A stretch of DNA of 64,000 nucleotides from Shouchella patagoniensis. Its GTDB lineage: Bacteria; Bacillota; Bacilli; Bacillales; Bacillaceae_D. The DNA lies in NCBI RefSeq assembly GCF_002019705.1, contig NZ_KV917377.1, forward strand, positions 494,565 to 558,564, in the 5' to 3' direction. The first letter of the stretch is position 1. Each line of letters starts with the position of its first letter. The translations under genes and the position numbers were made by a program. Positions 18,437 through 29,200 of this stretch are shown in pieces. The notes under the pieces were generated by a model. That model was given only the letters and a program-made list of their open reading frames with translations. It had not been told where the DNA came from and made no database searches.

Positions 18437-19054
18437 TTACGCATGTTTTTTTCCTAATTTGCTTTCTGTTCCTGCAAGTAAACGGCTGACGTTTGTTCGA
18501 TGGCGCCATAGGGACATAATTGCAAGCAAAGCAGATAAATAAATATATTCCAACGGATATGTCGCAAAAGGCAAAGGCCAAATTAATAAGGCGACAATTG
18601 GAGTAAACGCAGCAAATAATAACGACCCAAGCGACACATAACGTGTAATAATAATGCTTGCAATCGCAATTACGCCAGCAATTAACGCAGGATAAAACAT
18701 CAATGTAGCAATTACACCAATAGTAGTTGCCACACCTTTCCCACCTCGGAATCCAAAATAAATTGGCCAATTATGACCTAAGATAGCAGCAAGCCCAGCT
18801 AAAATATGTACGAGGGGGTCTGATGTTAATGCCATTGCCAAAAAAACTGGCACAACCCCTTTCAACACATCCAAAAGCAACACACAGATTGCGGGCCCAA
18901 CGCCGAGTAGACGCATTGTATTGGTCGCCCCGGCATTCCCGCTTCCAGTTGAACGTATATCAATCTTTTTAATTTTTTTCGCAATAAGATAACTAAAGCT
19001 TACTGATCCTAACAAATAACCAAATAGCACCATCATTAAAAGCAAAACAATCAC
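18437..19054 (-). CDS. plsY: Glycerol-3-phosphate acyltransferase PlsY
   Basis: PlsY acylates sn-glycerol 3-phosphate from acyl-phosphate, making lysophosphatidic acid at the membrane. The 205-residue protein has about five membrane segments and the three family motifs: DIRSTGSGNAGATN, the GHNWPIYFGFRGGKGVAT block, and a C-terminal RHRTNVSRLLAGTESK. The start is GTG at 19052-19054, 6 bases after GGGGGG. gpsA follows closely. Confidence 0.96.
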   Translation of the reverse strand: MIVLLLMMVLFGYLLGSVSFSYLIAKKIKKIDIRSTGSGNAGATNTMRLLGVGPAICVLLLDVLKGVVPVFLAMALTSDPLVHILAGLAAILGHNWPIYFGFRGGKGVATTIGVIATLMFYPALIAGVIAIASIIITRYVSLGSLLFAAFTPIVALLIWPLPFATYPLEYIYLSALLAIMSLWRHRTNVSRLLAGTESKLGKKHA

Positions 19055-19075
19055 AAGCGTCCCCCCTGCAAATGA

Positions 19076-20389
19076 TTAGTCGTTTTTCTTACGCGATATA
19101 ATGTGAATTGGCGTTCCTTCGAACTCAAATGTAGCTCGTAATCGATTTTCTAAGAAACGTCTGTATGAAAAGTGCATCAATTCTGGTTCATTTACAAAGA
19201 ACACAAACGTTGGTGGTTGCACAGCAACTTGAGTCACATAATTGATTTTTAAACGCTTCCCTTTGTCGGTTGGAGTAGGGTTCATTGCGACCGCATCCAT
19301 AATCATGTCATTTAATACATGCGTTGGAACACGTAAATGGTGATTCTCTGATACTTTTTTCACTTGTGGTAGCAATAAATGCATACGTTGCTTTGTTTTT
19401 GCTGATAAAAAACAAATAGGCGCATAAGATAAAAATTGAAATTCAGCACGGATGTCTTCAATAAAATTTTGCATTGTTTTATCGTCTTTTTTAATGACAT
19501 CCCATTTATTCACAACAATAACGATCGCACGGCCTGCCTCATGAGCATATCCCGCAATCTTCTTATCTTGTTCAATAATGCCTTCTTCCCCATTAATGAC
19601 AACGAGGACCACATCTGAGCGTTCTATCGCTTTTAATGAGCGAAGAACACTATATTTTTCTGTGGCTTCGTATACTTTCCCTCTTTTTCTCATCCCAGCG
19701 GTATCAATTACCACGTAATCTTGATCGTCTCGAGTGAAAGAAGTATCAATTGCATCTCTAGTCGTACCTGGAATCTGGCTTACAATAACTCTTTCTTCAC
19801 CTAACAATGCATTAACAAGCGAAGACTTGCCAACGTTAGGACGACCAATTAACGCCATTTTAATCGTGTCTTCGTCAAATCCATCATCAACTTCATCAGG
19901 AAAATGCGCAACTACTTCATCAAGCAAATCCCCTAAGCCTAGACCATGGGAACCAGAAATACCATATGGTTCACCGATCCCTAGAGAATAAAATTCATAC
20001 AGGGATTCTCTCATTTCTGGATTATCAATTTTATTTACCGCTAATACAACCGGTTTTTTAGAACGGAACAATAGGTTAACAACTTCTTGATCAGCAGCCG
20101 TAATTCCTTCACGTCCATTCACCATAAAGATAATAACATTTGCCTCATCAATTGCTATTTCTGCTTGTTGACGCATTTGAACAAGCAACGGTTCGTCGCC
20201 AAGCTCAATTCCACCTGTATCAATCACATAAAAATCATGATTTAACCATTCGCCTTTACTATATAAACGGTCACGTGTTACACCTGGAAGATCTTCTACA
20301 ATTGCGACCCTTTCACCAACAATGCGGTTAAAGATCGTTGATTTTCCTACATTCGGTCTTCCTACGATTGCAACGACTGGTTTTGTCAC
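19076..20389 (-). CDS. der: Ribosome assembly GTPase Der (EngA)
   Basis: Der is an essential GTPase for 50S subunit maturation. The 437-residue protein has two tandem G domains: GRPNVGKST with DTGG, NKID in the first (about 10-160), and [18 protein letters not shown] in the second (about 175-345), then the C-terminal KH-like domain. GTG 20389 ([13 protein letters not shown]) is the likely start, 7 bases after GGGTG; the upstream ATG at 20413 adds eight residues that the family lacks. Confidence 0.97.
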   Translation of the reverse strand: MTKPVVAIVGRPNVGKSTIFNRIVGERVAIVEDLPGVTRDRLYSKGEWLNHDFYVIDTGGIELGDEPLLVQMRQQAEIAIDEANVIIFMVNGREGITAADQEVVNLLFRSKKPVVLAVNKIDNPEMRESLYEFYSLGIGEPYGISGSHGLGLGDLLDEVVAHFPDEVDDGFDEDTIKMALIGRPNVGKSSLVNALLGEERVIVSQIPGTTRDAIDTSFTRDDQDYVVIDTAGMRKRGKVYEATEKYSVLRSLKAIERSDVVLVVINGEEGIIEQDKKIAGYAHEAGRAIVIVVNKWDVIKKDDKTMQNFIEDIRAEFQFLSYAPICFLSAKTKQRMHLLLPQVKKVSENHHLRVPTHVLNDMIMDAVAMNPTPTDKGKRLKINYVTQVAVQPPTFVFFVNEPELMHFSYRRFLENRLRATFEFEGTPIHIISRKKND

Positions 20390-20464
20390 AATCTCACACC
20401 CTTTCTCTCTCAAACTACATCAGAAACAGTTGATTCTTTCTCCAACTTATTCATTTTACTAAAC

Positions 20465-21085
20465 TCATGCATGCTTGTCTATCCTGTTTGGGATTGGAGT
20501 TGGTCGTGTCTTTCTTGCGAGAACATAACTCTCCCATTTTTTTATCCCTTTGTGGATAACTGTGCAACACACACTGACCGTTGCTGCTATGGCAAGTACA
20601 TCAAAAAAAGCATAGGAGCCAATTAACGTTCCAGAAAAATCTGATCGCCATATATGGACTGCCACTTCACCATGGAGCAATCCAATCGAGAGCAATACTG
20701 TACGTTTTGCCCCGCGAAGAAGTAAAAATGCCACAAATAAAGTGGGTAATGCTATTAATATCCGCTTATCAATCACGAGAATAACAGGATCAACTCGAAT
20801 CAATTCATTTATCAAAACATACGCACAAGTAATACACATTGTAGCAAACAGAGGGTATACCAGTTGTCTTACAGAGCGTTTACCAACTTGTAAATAACTG
20901 ATCAATAGACAGAAGATGTAGCCTAAACTCACCGTTAAACCAAAAATAGTCATTGTTAATGGAATAAATATCATCATTGCAAGCATACACAAACTCATAA
21001 CAGCTCGAAACTCATTTTTGGGCATTAAAAAAGTAGAAACAATCCATACAAGCCAACCAAACCAATAAACAAACATTCCTTCCAA
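20465..21085 (-). CDS. yphA: Integral membrane protein YphA-like
   Basis: A membrane protein of about 206 residues with six to seven hydrophobic segments, in the place of B. subtilis yphA between ypfD and der. No catalytic motif is seen and the function is unknown. The start is uncertain: TTG 21083-21085 (MEGMFVYWFGW) is 6 bases after GAGGTG and is preferred; ATGs at 21127, 21091 and 21076 are alternatives. A terminator separates it from ypfD. Confidence 0.7.
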   Translation of the reverse strand: MEGMFVYWFGWLVWIVSTFLMPKNEFRAVMSLCMLAMMIFIPLTMTIFGLTVSLGYIFCLLISYLQVGKRSVRQLVYPLFATMCITCAYVLINELIRVDPVILVIDKRILIALPTLFVAFLLLRGAKRTVLLSIGLLHGEVAVHIWRSDFSGTLIGSYAFFDVLAIAATVSVCCTVIHKGIKKWESYVLARKTRPTPIPNRIDKHA

Positions 21086-21133
21086 TCTCATCACCTCTGT
21101 TCGCAGTATGATCAAAAATGGATGCATTTAGAC

Positions 21134-21170
21134 ACAAAAAAACTAGCATAGCGGTTTGCTATGCTAGTTT
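21134..21170 (-). terminator. Terminator after ypfD
   Basis: Perfect 12-bp stem AACTAGCATAGC (21141-21152) with GCTATGCTAGTT (21158-21169), 5-base loop, T run on the minus strand. Confidence 0.92.
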
Positions 21171-21173
21171 CAC

Positions 21174-22331
21174 TTAATTATTTCCTCGATAGTTCTTTAA
21201 CTGATCACCAATCATGTCACCTAATGAAAATCCACTTGATTCATCATTTGTCGATTTTTCATATGCACGTGTTTCGTTTCTTTCTTTTTCTTCTGCCACA
21301 TCACGAATACTTAATGAAACACGTTTATCCGCTTCACTAACTTCTAATATTTTCGCTTGTACTTCTTGTCCTTCTTCCAAAACTTCTTGAGGTGTGCCAA
21401 TATGTCGACTTGAAATCTGTGAAATATGGACAAGACCTTCAACACCGGGAGCAATTTCAACAAAGGCCCCAAAAGAAACAAGTCGTTTTACAGTACCTGT
21501 GACAACGGTCCCGATAGCGAACTTATTTTCAATATCCGCCCAAGGACCGGGGCTAGTTTCTTTAATCGATAAGGAAATACGCTCACTATCACGATCAACA
21601 GAAAGAACTTTCACTTTAACTAATTGACCTTCGCTTAACAAATCCTGTGGATGATTAACCCGCTCATATGAAATTTGTGAAATATGAACAAGGCCATCAA
21701 CACCCCCGACATCAACAAATGCACCAAAATTTGTTAACCTCTGTACCGTACCTTCAACGATCTCCCCAACTTGGATCGAGGATATTACTTCTTTTTTCTT
21801 TTCTTCCATTTCCTCTTCTTGTACAGCACGTTGGGAAAGAATTAACTTGTTATTCGCTTTGTCTATCTCGGTCACTTTTAACCGCAATGTTTTCCCTTTA
21901 TAATCCGAAAAATCCTCGACAAAGTGCCGTTCGACTAGTGACGCAGGTATAAAACCACGAACACCCAAATCAACGACTAACCCGCCTTTAACTACTTCAG
22001 CTACTTCCGCCTCTAAAATCGTTCCTGTTTCGTGTGCTTGTAAAAGAGCTTCCCATGCCTTTTCAGCTTGGACAGCTTTCTTTGAAAGTATTAGTTCATC
22101 GTCAGCAACTTTTGTCACTTGAAAATCAAACTCGTCATCAACAGACAGAATGTCACTTGCTTTTTCCAAATGCAAACTTGACAATTCACTGATTGGCACT
22201 ATTCCGTCCACTTTAAAACCTACGTCTACAAATGCCTGCTTGTCTTCCACTTTTGTTACTTTTCCTGTAACAATATCTCCGACAACAAAAGATTTCATTT
22301 CATTCATCTTATCATTCATTTCTTCGACCAT
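21174..22331 (-). CDS. ypfD: 30S ribosomal protein S1 homologue YpfD
   Basis: RNA-binding protein of 385 residues with four S1 domains (about 13-80, 98-165, 183-252, 268-337); each repeat is recognisable from VDVGFKVDGIVPISELS, VVDLGVRGFIPASLV, GAFVDVGGVDGLVHISQIS and GAFVEIAPGVEGLVHISQIS. The C-terminus ends GFSLGDMIGDQLKN, as in B. subtilis. Firmicute S1 has fewer domains than the six of E. coli and is not essential in B. subtilis. ATG 22331 follows AAGGAGG. Upstream are plsC and cmk. Confidence 0.93.
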   Translation of the reverse strand: MVEEMNDKMNEMKSFVVGDIVTGKVTKVEDKQAFVDVGFKVDGIVPISELSSLHLEKASDILSVDDEFDFQVTKVADDELILSKKAVQAEKAWEALLQAHETGTILEAEVAEVVKGGLVVDLGVRGFIPASLVERHFVEDFSDYKGKTLRLKVTEIDKANNKLILSQRAVQEEEMEEKKKEVISSIQVGEIVEGTVQRLTNFGAFVDVGGVDGLVHISQISYERVNHPQDLLSEGQLVKVKVLSVDRDSERISLSIKETSPGPWADIENKFAIGTVVTGTVKRLVSFGAFVEIAPGVEGLVHISQISSRHIGTPQEVLEEGQEVQAKILEVSEADKRVSLSIRDVAEEKERNETRAYEKSTNDESSGFSLGDMIGDQLKNYRGNN

Positions 22332-22400
22332 TGACTTTTTGCCTCCTTCAGTCCGGCTAAACCGGTATCTTCTTCATAGATAATGAACATCGTCTCTAAA

Positions 22401-22991
22401 CTAGTTCGACTTGAGGTGATGATCTTTTAATTCCTGAATCTCATTCATAATAAGATTTGTTATCTCTTTAGCAGATACCCGATTTTCACGGTAACTACTC
22501 ATGTCAATTGGTTTTCCGTAAATTAGAGTAACCGGCTTGCGCTTTTTGTAAGGACCAATAATCGCACAAGGAACTACATATGCATCACTTTTTGCAGCAA
22601 AGAAACCAGCTCCTGCTAATCCTTCTCCAATCTCACCATTTTTTGACCGTGTGCCTTCAGGAAACAAACCAACAATGTCTCCTGACTTTAAAATCTGTAA
22701 AGCTGTACGAAGAGATTGTTTATCTCCACCGCCTCTTTTTACAGGAAAAGCACCTAGATTGTTAAGCAGGCGACCAATAACAGGTTTATCAAAAAGCTCC
22801 TTCTTAGCCATATATCGAACAGGCCGTTTAATATATGCACCTAAAAGGGGTGGATCAAAATTGCTAATATGATTTGCACAAAGCAATACCCCACCTTTTT
22901 CAGGAATATTTTCCTTGCCAACAATGCGCACTTTATAAAATGTACTTAACACACACCTGCAAACAAATTGACCAAATTGATAAAGGCTCAT
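22401..22991 (-). CDS. plsC: 1-acyl-sn-glycerol-3-phosphate acyltransferase
   Basis: PlsC makes phosphatidic acid from lysophosphatidic acid. The HX4D motif NHISNFDP, the FPEGTRS motif and YMAKKELF are present in this 196-residue membrane-associated enzyme. The ATG at 22989-22991 abuts the cmk stop (TAAATG), so it is coupled to cmk. The pairing of cmk with plsC is common in bacilli. Confidence 0.93.
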   Translation of the reverse strand: MSLYQFGQFVCRCVLSTFYKVRIVGKENIPEKGGVLLCANHISNFDPPLLGAYIKRPVRYMAKKELFDKPVIGRLLNNLGAFPVKRGGGDKQSLRTALQILKSGDIVGLFPEGTRSKNGEIGEGLAGAGFFAAKSDAYVVPCAIIGPYKKRKPVTLIYGKPIDMSSYRENRVSAKEITNLIMNEIQELKDHHLKSN

Positions 22992-23669
22992 TTACACCGA
23001 TTGCTCCTTTACTAGATGAAGTATGGTATTAATAACCTCTTCAATCCCCATCTCGGTCGTATCCACTACTTGTGCATCTTCAGCCTGCATTAGTGGAGCA
23101 AATAGTCGTGTAGAATCAAGTTCATCACGCTTAGCAATGTCTTCTTTTAATTTTTCGAAGTCCGATGGCAGCCCTTTGTCAAGTTGCTCTTGATGTCGGC
23201 GACGCGCTCTTTCTTCGACTGATGCAGTCAAGAAAATCTTTACATTTGCGTCTGGCAAAACATGAGTGCCTATATCTCTACCATCCAGAACAGCTTTTTT
23301 TGCTTTAGCCAACGCTTGTTGTCTTGCCACCATTGCTAAACGTACTTCCTTATGACTAGATACAAGTGATACATTCTTGTTCACAAGATCTGTACGAATA
23401 TCAGCTGTAATGTTTTTTTCATTCCAATACACCGTCGTACCAGTGGAAGAGGGTTCTAACTCAAGCGCACTTCCTTCTAATAAAGCAGTTAACGCATGTT
23501 CATCATTTAAATCAATGCGTTCAGTAAGTGCAGCATAGGTCAAAGCCCGATACATTGCTCCAGTATCAATGTATAAAAAGCCTAAACGTTCTGCTGCCTT
23601 TTTTGCTACTGTGCTTTTTCCCGCACCAGCGGGGCCATCAATTGCAACATTAAATCCATTCATTCTCAC
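22992..23669 (-). CDS. cmk: Cytidylate kinase
   Basis: Cmk phosphorylates CMP and dCMP. P-loop AIDGPAGAGKSTVAK, the LYIDTGAMYRALT segment and VLDGRDIGTHVLP identify the family; the protein is of normal length at about 225 residues. Start choice: GTG 23669 is 6 bases after GGGAAG, while ATG 23663 (MNGFNVAIDG) is the next candidate; an ATG at 23705 would add residues not seen in the family. Confidence 0.95.
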   Translation of the reverse strand: MRMNGFNVAIDGPAGAGKSTVAKKAAERLGFLYIDTGAMYRALTYAALTERIDLNDEHALTALLEGSALELEPSSTGTTVYWNEKNITADIRTDLVNKNVSLVSSHKEVRLAMVARQQALAKAKKAVLDGRDIGTHVLPDANVKIFLTASVEERARRRHQEQLDKGLPSDFEKLKEDIAKRDELDSTRLFAPLMQAEDAQVVDTTEMGIEEVINTILHLVKEQSV

Positions 23670-23794
23670 ACAACACTTCCCTACAAACTTTCTTTTACGA
23701 TACAATGAAGTCGCTTATAATTCAATTCTTTACGTGTATCGCTTGTCCACTTTATTATCTCATAATTTGTGAAGATCGCAAGCATGACCAACTA

Positions 23795-23823
23795 AAAAGA
23801 ACCCTCAATTCATCGAGAGTTCT
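23795..23823 (-). terminator. Terminator after ypeB
   Basis: AGAACCCTC (23799-23807) pairs with GAGAGTTCT (23815-23823), one G-T pair, followed by T on the minus strand. Confidence 0.8.
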
Positions 23824-23839
23824 TTAATAGAAATAGAAA

Positions 23840-25183
23840 TCAATACATAGGCTCGGAATCTTGCATACGTTCCACTTTTTCTTCTTCACCTGATTGTGCA
23901 TTAATAAAGATACGATATGTATCATTATTTTTTGTTCCATAAAATTCGTACACTAAAACGGTTTCTTGCATTTGATTTTCAATCATAGCAAGATGGTCTT
24001 CCATAATCTCCACACGGTCATTTACTCTTGACTGTGCTTCTTCTTTCGACAGCTCTGGTTTAGGGATATCTCGATTTTCTTCATGATTGATAAGGTGCCC
24101 TCTACCTACGTAAGAGACGATATCACCATCATCCAATGCGACTTCAAGTGTAACTGTATCAGGATAAATTCTAACGTCGTTATCAACATAAGCAAATTCA
24201 AGCACACCGAGATTGTCATATTGCGTGCTATCTACAAGCATCATGTGTTCCTTTCCACCACGTTCTAAAAAGTCTTGGGCTTTTTCAACTGCTTCATTTA
24301 AACTTATTTGCGCTTTTTCAATATGACGATCTTGTAAAAACCAAATCGGTTCTCCACCTTCGACACTCATGTCCATATTATAATGTGCTTGATTTTCAGG
24401 ATCATCAATTACTATTGAATAAGCCGGGTACTCAAGTGCTTCTGCTGAATCAGAGATTTGCACCTTAGCCCCTTCACCTAATTTTAAATAATTCAGTGCC
24501 ATAGCCTTAGCTTCTTCTTTACTTACGCGCTCACGACCAGATAGTGCCTCTTTTAATTCACCGTTTAAATTCCGAATCGCCGAATCTGTAGCACCCCACT
24601 CAACCTCACTAAATCCTTGAACAGACTTGTTCATTCTTTCAAAATGCCCAGCAACAGAATATTCAGCTGGTTCGCTTTCTTCTTCTCTTTCTCTTTCTGT
24701 AAGCCACTTCGTATCAGTCTGCATCATCATTGCTTGTGTTTCTCGCATGGTGTGACGGATCGACGAAGCTTGCTCATAAAGCTGTTCAAGTGTTTCATAT
24801 TCATGATCTGTTAGTGGCTCTTGATTTAAATCACGGACTGAAGTTCTGTATGTGAAATCAGCAATCTTAAATAAATACTCTTCTGTATCTTCCATATTAA
24901 GCCCTTGAACTGGAAGTTCTGCTAGGCTTTTTTCAGCTAAACTTGTTACACGCCATACATCTGCAAGGGAAGGCGTTAACTGTCGCTGACTATTCATCGC
25001 TAACGTCTTTCCAAGTTCGTCTTCAATTTGGTCAATATGAAAACTAAGATCATGAAATGCACGTTGGTATGAATTCTCTGCTTGTATTGCAAATTGGTCT
25101 TTCTCTTCTTTTTGCTGGTATCCCCAATATCCTGCACCAGCGACCGCAACAGCTAATGCGCCGATTAAGATGTTTTTATACAT
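23840..25183 (-). CDS. ypeB: Germination protein YpeB
   Basis: YpeB is needed for placement and stability of the cortex-lytic enzyme SleB in the spore inner membrane region. The 447-residue protein has an N-terminal membrane anchor (about 5-22) and the family's C-terminal repeats with PepSY-like sequence, visible as SKEEAKAMALNYL and ISLNEAVEKAQDFL. It starts 18 bases after sleB, the conserved bicistronic arrangement expressed in the forespore. Confidence 0.93.
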   Translation of the reverse strand: MYKNILIGALAVAVAGAGYWGYQQKEEKDQFAIQAENSYQRAFHDLSFHIDQIEDELGKTLAMNSQRQLTPSLADVWRVTSLAEKSLAELPVQGLNMEDTEEYLFKIADFTYRTSVRDLNQEPLTDHEYETLEQLYEQASSIRHTMRETQAMMMQTDTKWLTEREREEESEPAEYSVAGHFERMNKSVQGFSEVEWGATDSAIRNLNGELKEALSGRERVSKEEAKAMALNYLKLGEGAKVQISDSAEALEYPAYSIVIDDPENQAHYNMDMSVEGGEPIWFLQDRHIEKAQISLNEAVEKAQDFLERGGKEHMMLVDSTQYDNLGVLEFAYVDNDVRIYPDTVTLEVALDDGDIVSYVGRGHLINHEENRDIPKPELSKEEAQSRVNDRVEIMEDHLAMIENQMQETVLVYEFYGTKNNDTYRIFINAQSGEEEKVERMQDSEPMY

Positions 25184-25201
25184 GCTGGTTGCACCTCCAT
25201 A

Positions 25202-26134
25202 TTAGTAACAGAAAATATGTTTGCCAATTCGTTTGATTTGTGGACGAGTCCATATCCATCCTGATGTTGCTGTATCAGGATTAAAATAATACAATGCATT
25301 GTTTGTAGGGTCTTGACCATTTAGAGCATCGAGAACAGCATTACGCGCATTCTCATCCGCACCTATATTAATTTGTCCATCTGCCACTGCAGTAAAAGCT
25401 CGATCTTCATAAATAACTCCCGCTACTGTATCTGGGAAAGTTGCTGAATTGAGACGATTTACGATGACAGCAGCTACAGCCACTTGCCCTTCATACGGTT
25501 CACCTCTAGCTTCCCCATAAACGGCTTGTGCCATTAATTGAATATCGTTGCTTGAATAACCGGATGGAACATTATGAGCTTTCTCTATAATTGGCTCCCC
25601 AGCATCAGATTCAGGTTGTTCAGCTCCAGTTCCTCCTTCGCCTTGACCACCCGAAGATCCCTCTTTAGAACCCGAACCACCTGTTTGCCCGCCTTTTGAA
25701 GGTTGGCTATTTCCATTGCCACGATTCGATCCTTTTTCACCTTTTTGAATATGCTTCGACGTACCACCGTAATGACTGAATTTACGATCTTCATTAAGTG
25801 CTTTCATTACAAAGGCTTTATCAAAATTGGTCGTTCCAACGAGCTTATCTTTCATGCTTTCTCCTACAAGTCCGTCGATATCAAGTCCAAATTCGTATTG
25901 ATAATTGCGCACTGCCCAATACGTTCCCCAACCAAATACGCCGTCAATTTTACCGTTATAATACCCAACGTATTGCAAGCGTGACTGCAATTCAACTACA
26001 TCATCTCCAGTTGCCCCTTTTTGGATGACTTGTTCAGAAAACGCTTCTGCCGTTTCACTGGTAAATGAAAATGCACAAGCAACAACTAAAGCAAAAAAGA
26101 TTTTCATTAACTTATTGACCTGGTTATTTAACAT
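25202..26134 (-). CDS. sleB: Spore cortex-lytic enzyme SleB
   Basis: SleB is a lytic transglycosylase that degrades cortex peptidoglycan with muramic lactam during germination. Order of parts: signal peptide (about 1-32, ending AEA), peptidoglycan-binding domain (about 37-98, GDDVVELQSRLQYVGYYNGK), a low-complexity Gly/Ser/Glu/Gln linker (about 128-178), and the hydrolase domain (about 190-310) with the catalytic glutamate in AVYGEARGEPYEGQVAVAAV. ATG 26134 lies 10 bases after GGAGG. The linker is notably glycine-rich. Confidence 0.95.
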   Translation of the reverse strand: MLNNQVNKLMKIFFALVVACAFSFTSETAEAFSEQVIQKGATGDDVVELQSRLQYVGYYNGKIDGVFGWGTYWAVRNYQYEFGLDIDGLVGESMKDKLVGTTNFDKAFVMKALNEDRKFSHYGGTSKHIQKGEKGSNRGNGNSQPSKGGQTGGSGSKEGSSGGQGEGGTGAEQPESDAGEPIIEKAHNVPSGYSSNDIQLMAQAVYGEARGEPYEGQVAVAAVIVNRLNSATFPDTVAGVIYEDRAFTAVADGQINIGADENARNAVLDALNGQDPTNNALYYFNPDTATSGWIWTRPQIKRIGKHIFCY

Positions 26135-26211
26135 TTTCTCTGGTCCTCCTTATACCCATATGGGTGAATTGGTCGCTGCTGATAGTGTTTGTTAGCATTC
26201 GGTTTTTATAC

Positions 26212-26253
26212 CGAAAAAAAAAACACGAAAAGCACATAAGCGCTTTTCGTGTT
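26212..26253 (-). terminator. Terminator after metH
   Basis: AACACGAAAAGC (26222-26233) pairs with GCTTTTCGTGTT (26242-26253) and is followed on the minus strand by ten T. A second small inverted repeat (TTCGGT/ACCGAA) lies next to it at about 26199-26216. Confidence 0.92.
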
Positions 26254-26255
26254 TT

Positions 26256-29200
26256 CTATAATGAAGATAAAACATTAAAATAACGACCTTCAGGATGAGA
26301 AAATACCAATGCGGTAACGGAAGCTTCAGGCTCCATCATAAATCCTTCCGTTAACTCAATACCTATTTTCTCTGGTTTTAATAACTGAAATAGTTTTGCT
26401 TGGTCTTCAAGATTCGGACAAGCTGGATAACCAAATGATACACGTACACCTTGGTACTTAGCCGCAAACCGTTCTGCCATTGTAAAATCAGCAGGATCTG
26501 GAAACCCCCAACGATCTCGCATTTGTTGGTGGATTCGCTCGGCAAGTCCTTCAGCCGTTTCCAAAGCTGCTGCTTGCATTAAATGACTTAATAAATAATC
26601 TCCATTATCTTTAGCCTTTTCTGCATGCTGACGAATACCATGTCCTGCAGTGACGGCAAGAAAACCTACATAGTCTACCCCGGTTCCTACCCCTTTTACA
26701 AAATCAGCCAAACATAGAAAGGGTGTATGCTGTTGCCGTGGAAATGTGAAGCGCTCCACTTCAATATGCGGAGAATCTGGGTCATAAATAATCAAGTCAT
26801 TCCCTTCAGAATTAGCAGGAAAAAACCGATACATTGCGTTAGCTTGCAGTAAATCCCCTTTTTTAGCATCAACAAATAACTGATCTACTTTTGATTTTAA
26901 AGAAACAGTCCTTTCATCTCCTTCAGTGAGTAAACGGCTTACCTTCCCTTGTACACCAAGGTGACGCCCTAGTAACATCTGCATGTTCACATAAGGATAA
27001 ATATGATCAATTTGGTAATTACGAATAATATGCTCTTGTAAGTCAGTTGGAATCAATGGAGCATGCGTATGCGTAACTTCTGATCGTTTGGTCGTATCAC
27101 TCTTGACCTTCTTCTTTACCTTTTTACTTTCGTATTCAGCTTTCTCAGCCCTTTCATTTTCCAGCTCAAGCTGCAATAGTTGCTGCTTTTCTGGTGTAGT
27201 TAGCTGATTGGCAATTTCTAGCCCATTCATCGCGTCTTTTGCATAAACGACCATTCCGCCATATTCAGGTGCTATTCTAGTATCGACAAACTTTTTTGTT
27301 AGCGCTGCTCCGCCTACCAAAATTGGAATAGAGACTTGTTGTTGCTTTAAATCTTGAGCCGTTAATACCATTTGTTGAGCTGACTTTACTAATAATCCAG
27401 ACAATCCAATAGCCTTTGGTTTTTCTTTATTAATAGCTTCCAGTAGTTCATTAGACGTTACTTTAATACCTAGATTAACAATTTCAAAGCCATTATTACT
27501 CAAAATAATATCAACTAAATTCTTGCCGATATCATGTACATCCCCTTTTACCGTTGCAAGTAAGATCTTCCCTTTGCCCTCATCATCGGCTTTCTTATCC
27601 ATATGGGGTTCCAAAAACGCTACAGACGCTTTCATTACTTCGGCACTTTGCAACACTTCTGCTACGATAAGTTCGTTGTTATTAAACAATCGACCAACTT
27701 CGTCCATGCCATTCATGAGTGGGCCATTAATAATATCCAAAGGGTTTTGATAAGAAGTTAATGCTGCTGTCAAATCTACCTCTAACCTTTCTTTCGTCCC
27801 CTCGACAACGTAGAGCGCCAATCGCTCTTCAAGGCTTAAACCTTCGTATTCAACTCGCTTCTCTGATTTTTTCCCTCGATAAAATGCAGTGAATGTTGCT
27901 AAGTTTTCATCATTGGTTTCAAACAATAATCGTTTCGCTTGTTCTTTCTCCTCATCAGAAATACTCGCGTACCTTTCGAGTTTTTCTGTATTAACAATGG
28001 CATAATCAAGTCCAGCTTGTGTGCAATGATATAAATAAACAGCATTTAGAACTTCACGCCCAACTGGGGGCAATCCGAACGAAACATTCGATACACCTAA
28101 AATAATCAAGCATGAAGGTAACGCGTCTTTAATAAGTTTAATTCCAGTAACAGTCGCTTCAGCCGATCCAATATATTGCTCGTCACCAGTGCCCACCGGG
28201 AAAACGAGGGGGTCAAAAATAATATCGTGAGCTGGAATTCCATATTTATTTGTTAATAAATCAAATGATCGCTTTGCTATTTCCAACTTACGCTCAGCGG
28301 TTACCGCCATTCCAACTTCATCAATTGTTCCAACAACAACGGCAGCGCCAAATTTCTTTACTAATGGCAGGACCGCCTCAAACCTTTCTTCTCCGTCTTC
28401 TAAGTTAATTGAGTTTATGATCGCCTTACCTTGTGAATGGGTTAATGCTTCTTCAATAACTGCTTCATCAGTAGAATCAATCATTAACGGAACTTTCACC
28501 TTATTAACAGCATAAGAAAGGAAGAACGCCATATCTTCCATTTCATCTCGATCTGGATCAGCTAAACAAATGTCGATTATATGAGCACCTCGTTTAACTT
28601 GTGATCTTGCTATTTCAGATGCTTCTTCATATTTACCTTCTTCAATTAACCGTTTAAACTTTCTCGAGCCAATAACATTGGTTCTCTCACCTACAAAAAG
28701 CGGACGCATTGAATCATCATAAAATAATGGTTCAATTCCAGAAACAGCGTGACTAGTACGTTTCCCAGCCGTTCTTGGTGGATATTTTTTTATAACGGCA
28801 GCAAGTTTTTTTATATGAGCAGGCGTGGTGCCGCAACATCCACCAACTACATTCAACCAACCTTTTTCCGCGAATGCTTCTATCTTCGTTGCAAGTGAAT
28901 CAGGTGTTTCATGGTATTTTCCATCTTCATCTGGTAGTCCCGCGTTTGGATAGCAACTTACACTTGAATCAGCCAACTCGGATAACGACCTTAGATGATC
29001 ACGCATAAATTCCGGACCAGTTGCGCAATTTAAGCCCACAACAGCAGGTTCCATATGTTCAAGAGACAAATAAAACGCTTCAACTGTTTGACCTGCAAGT
29101 GTCGTCCCCATTGGCTCGATCGTGCCAGAAATCATCAATGGCAATTTTTTATCCGTTTTTGTAAAAGCCGTTGTTATTCCTATATAAGCTGCCTTTACAT

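Noticed and set aside
18417-18770. 117-codon minus-strand frame inside plsY
   Set aside because: Shadow of plsY in another frame; Cys- and Tyr-rich translation with no family motif.
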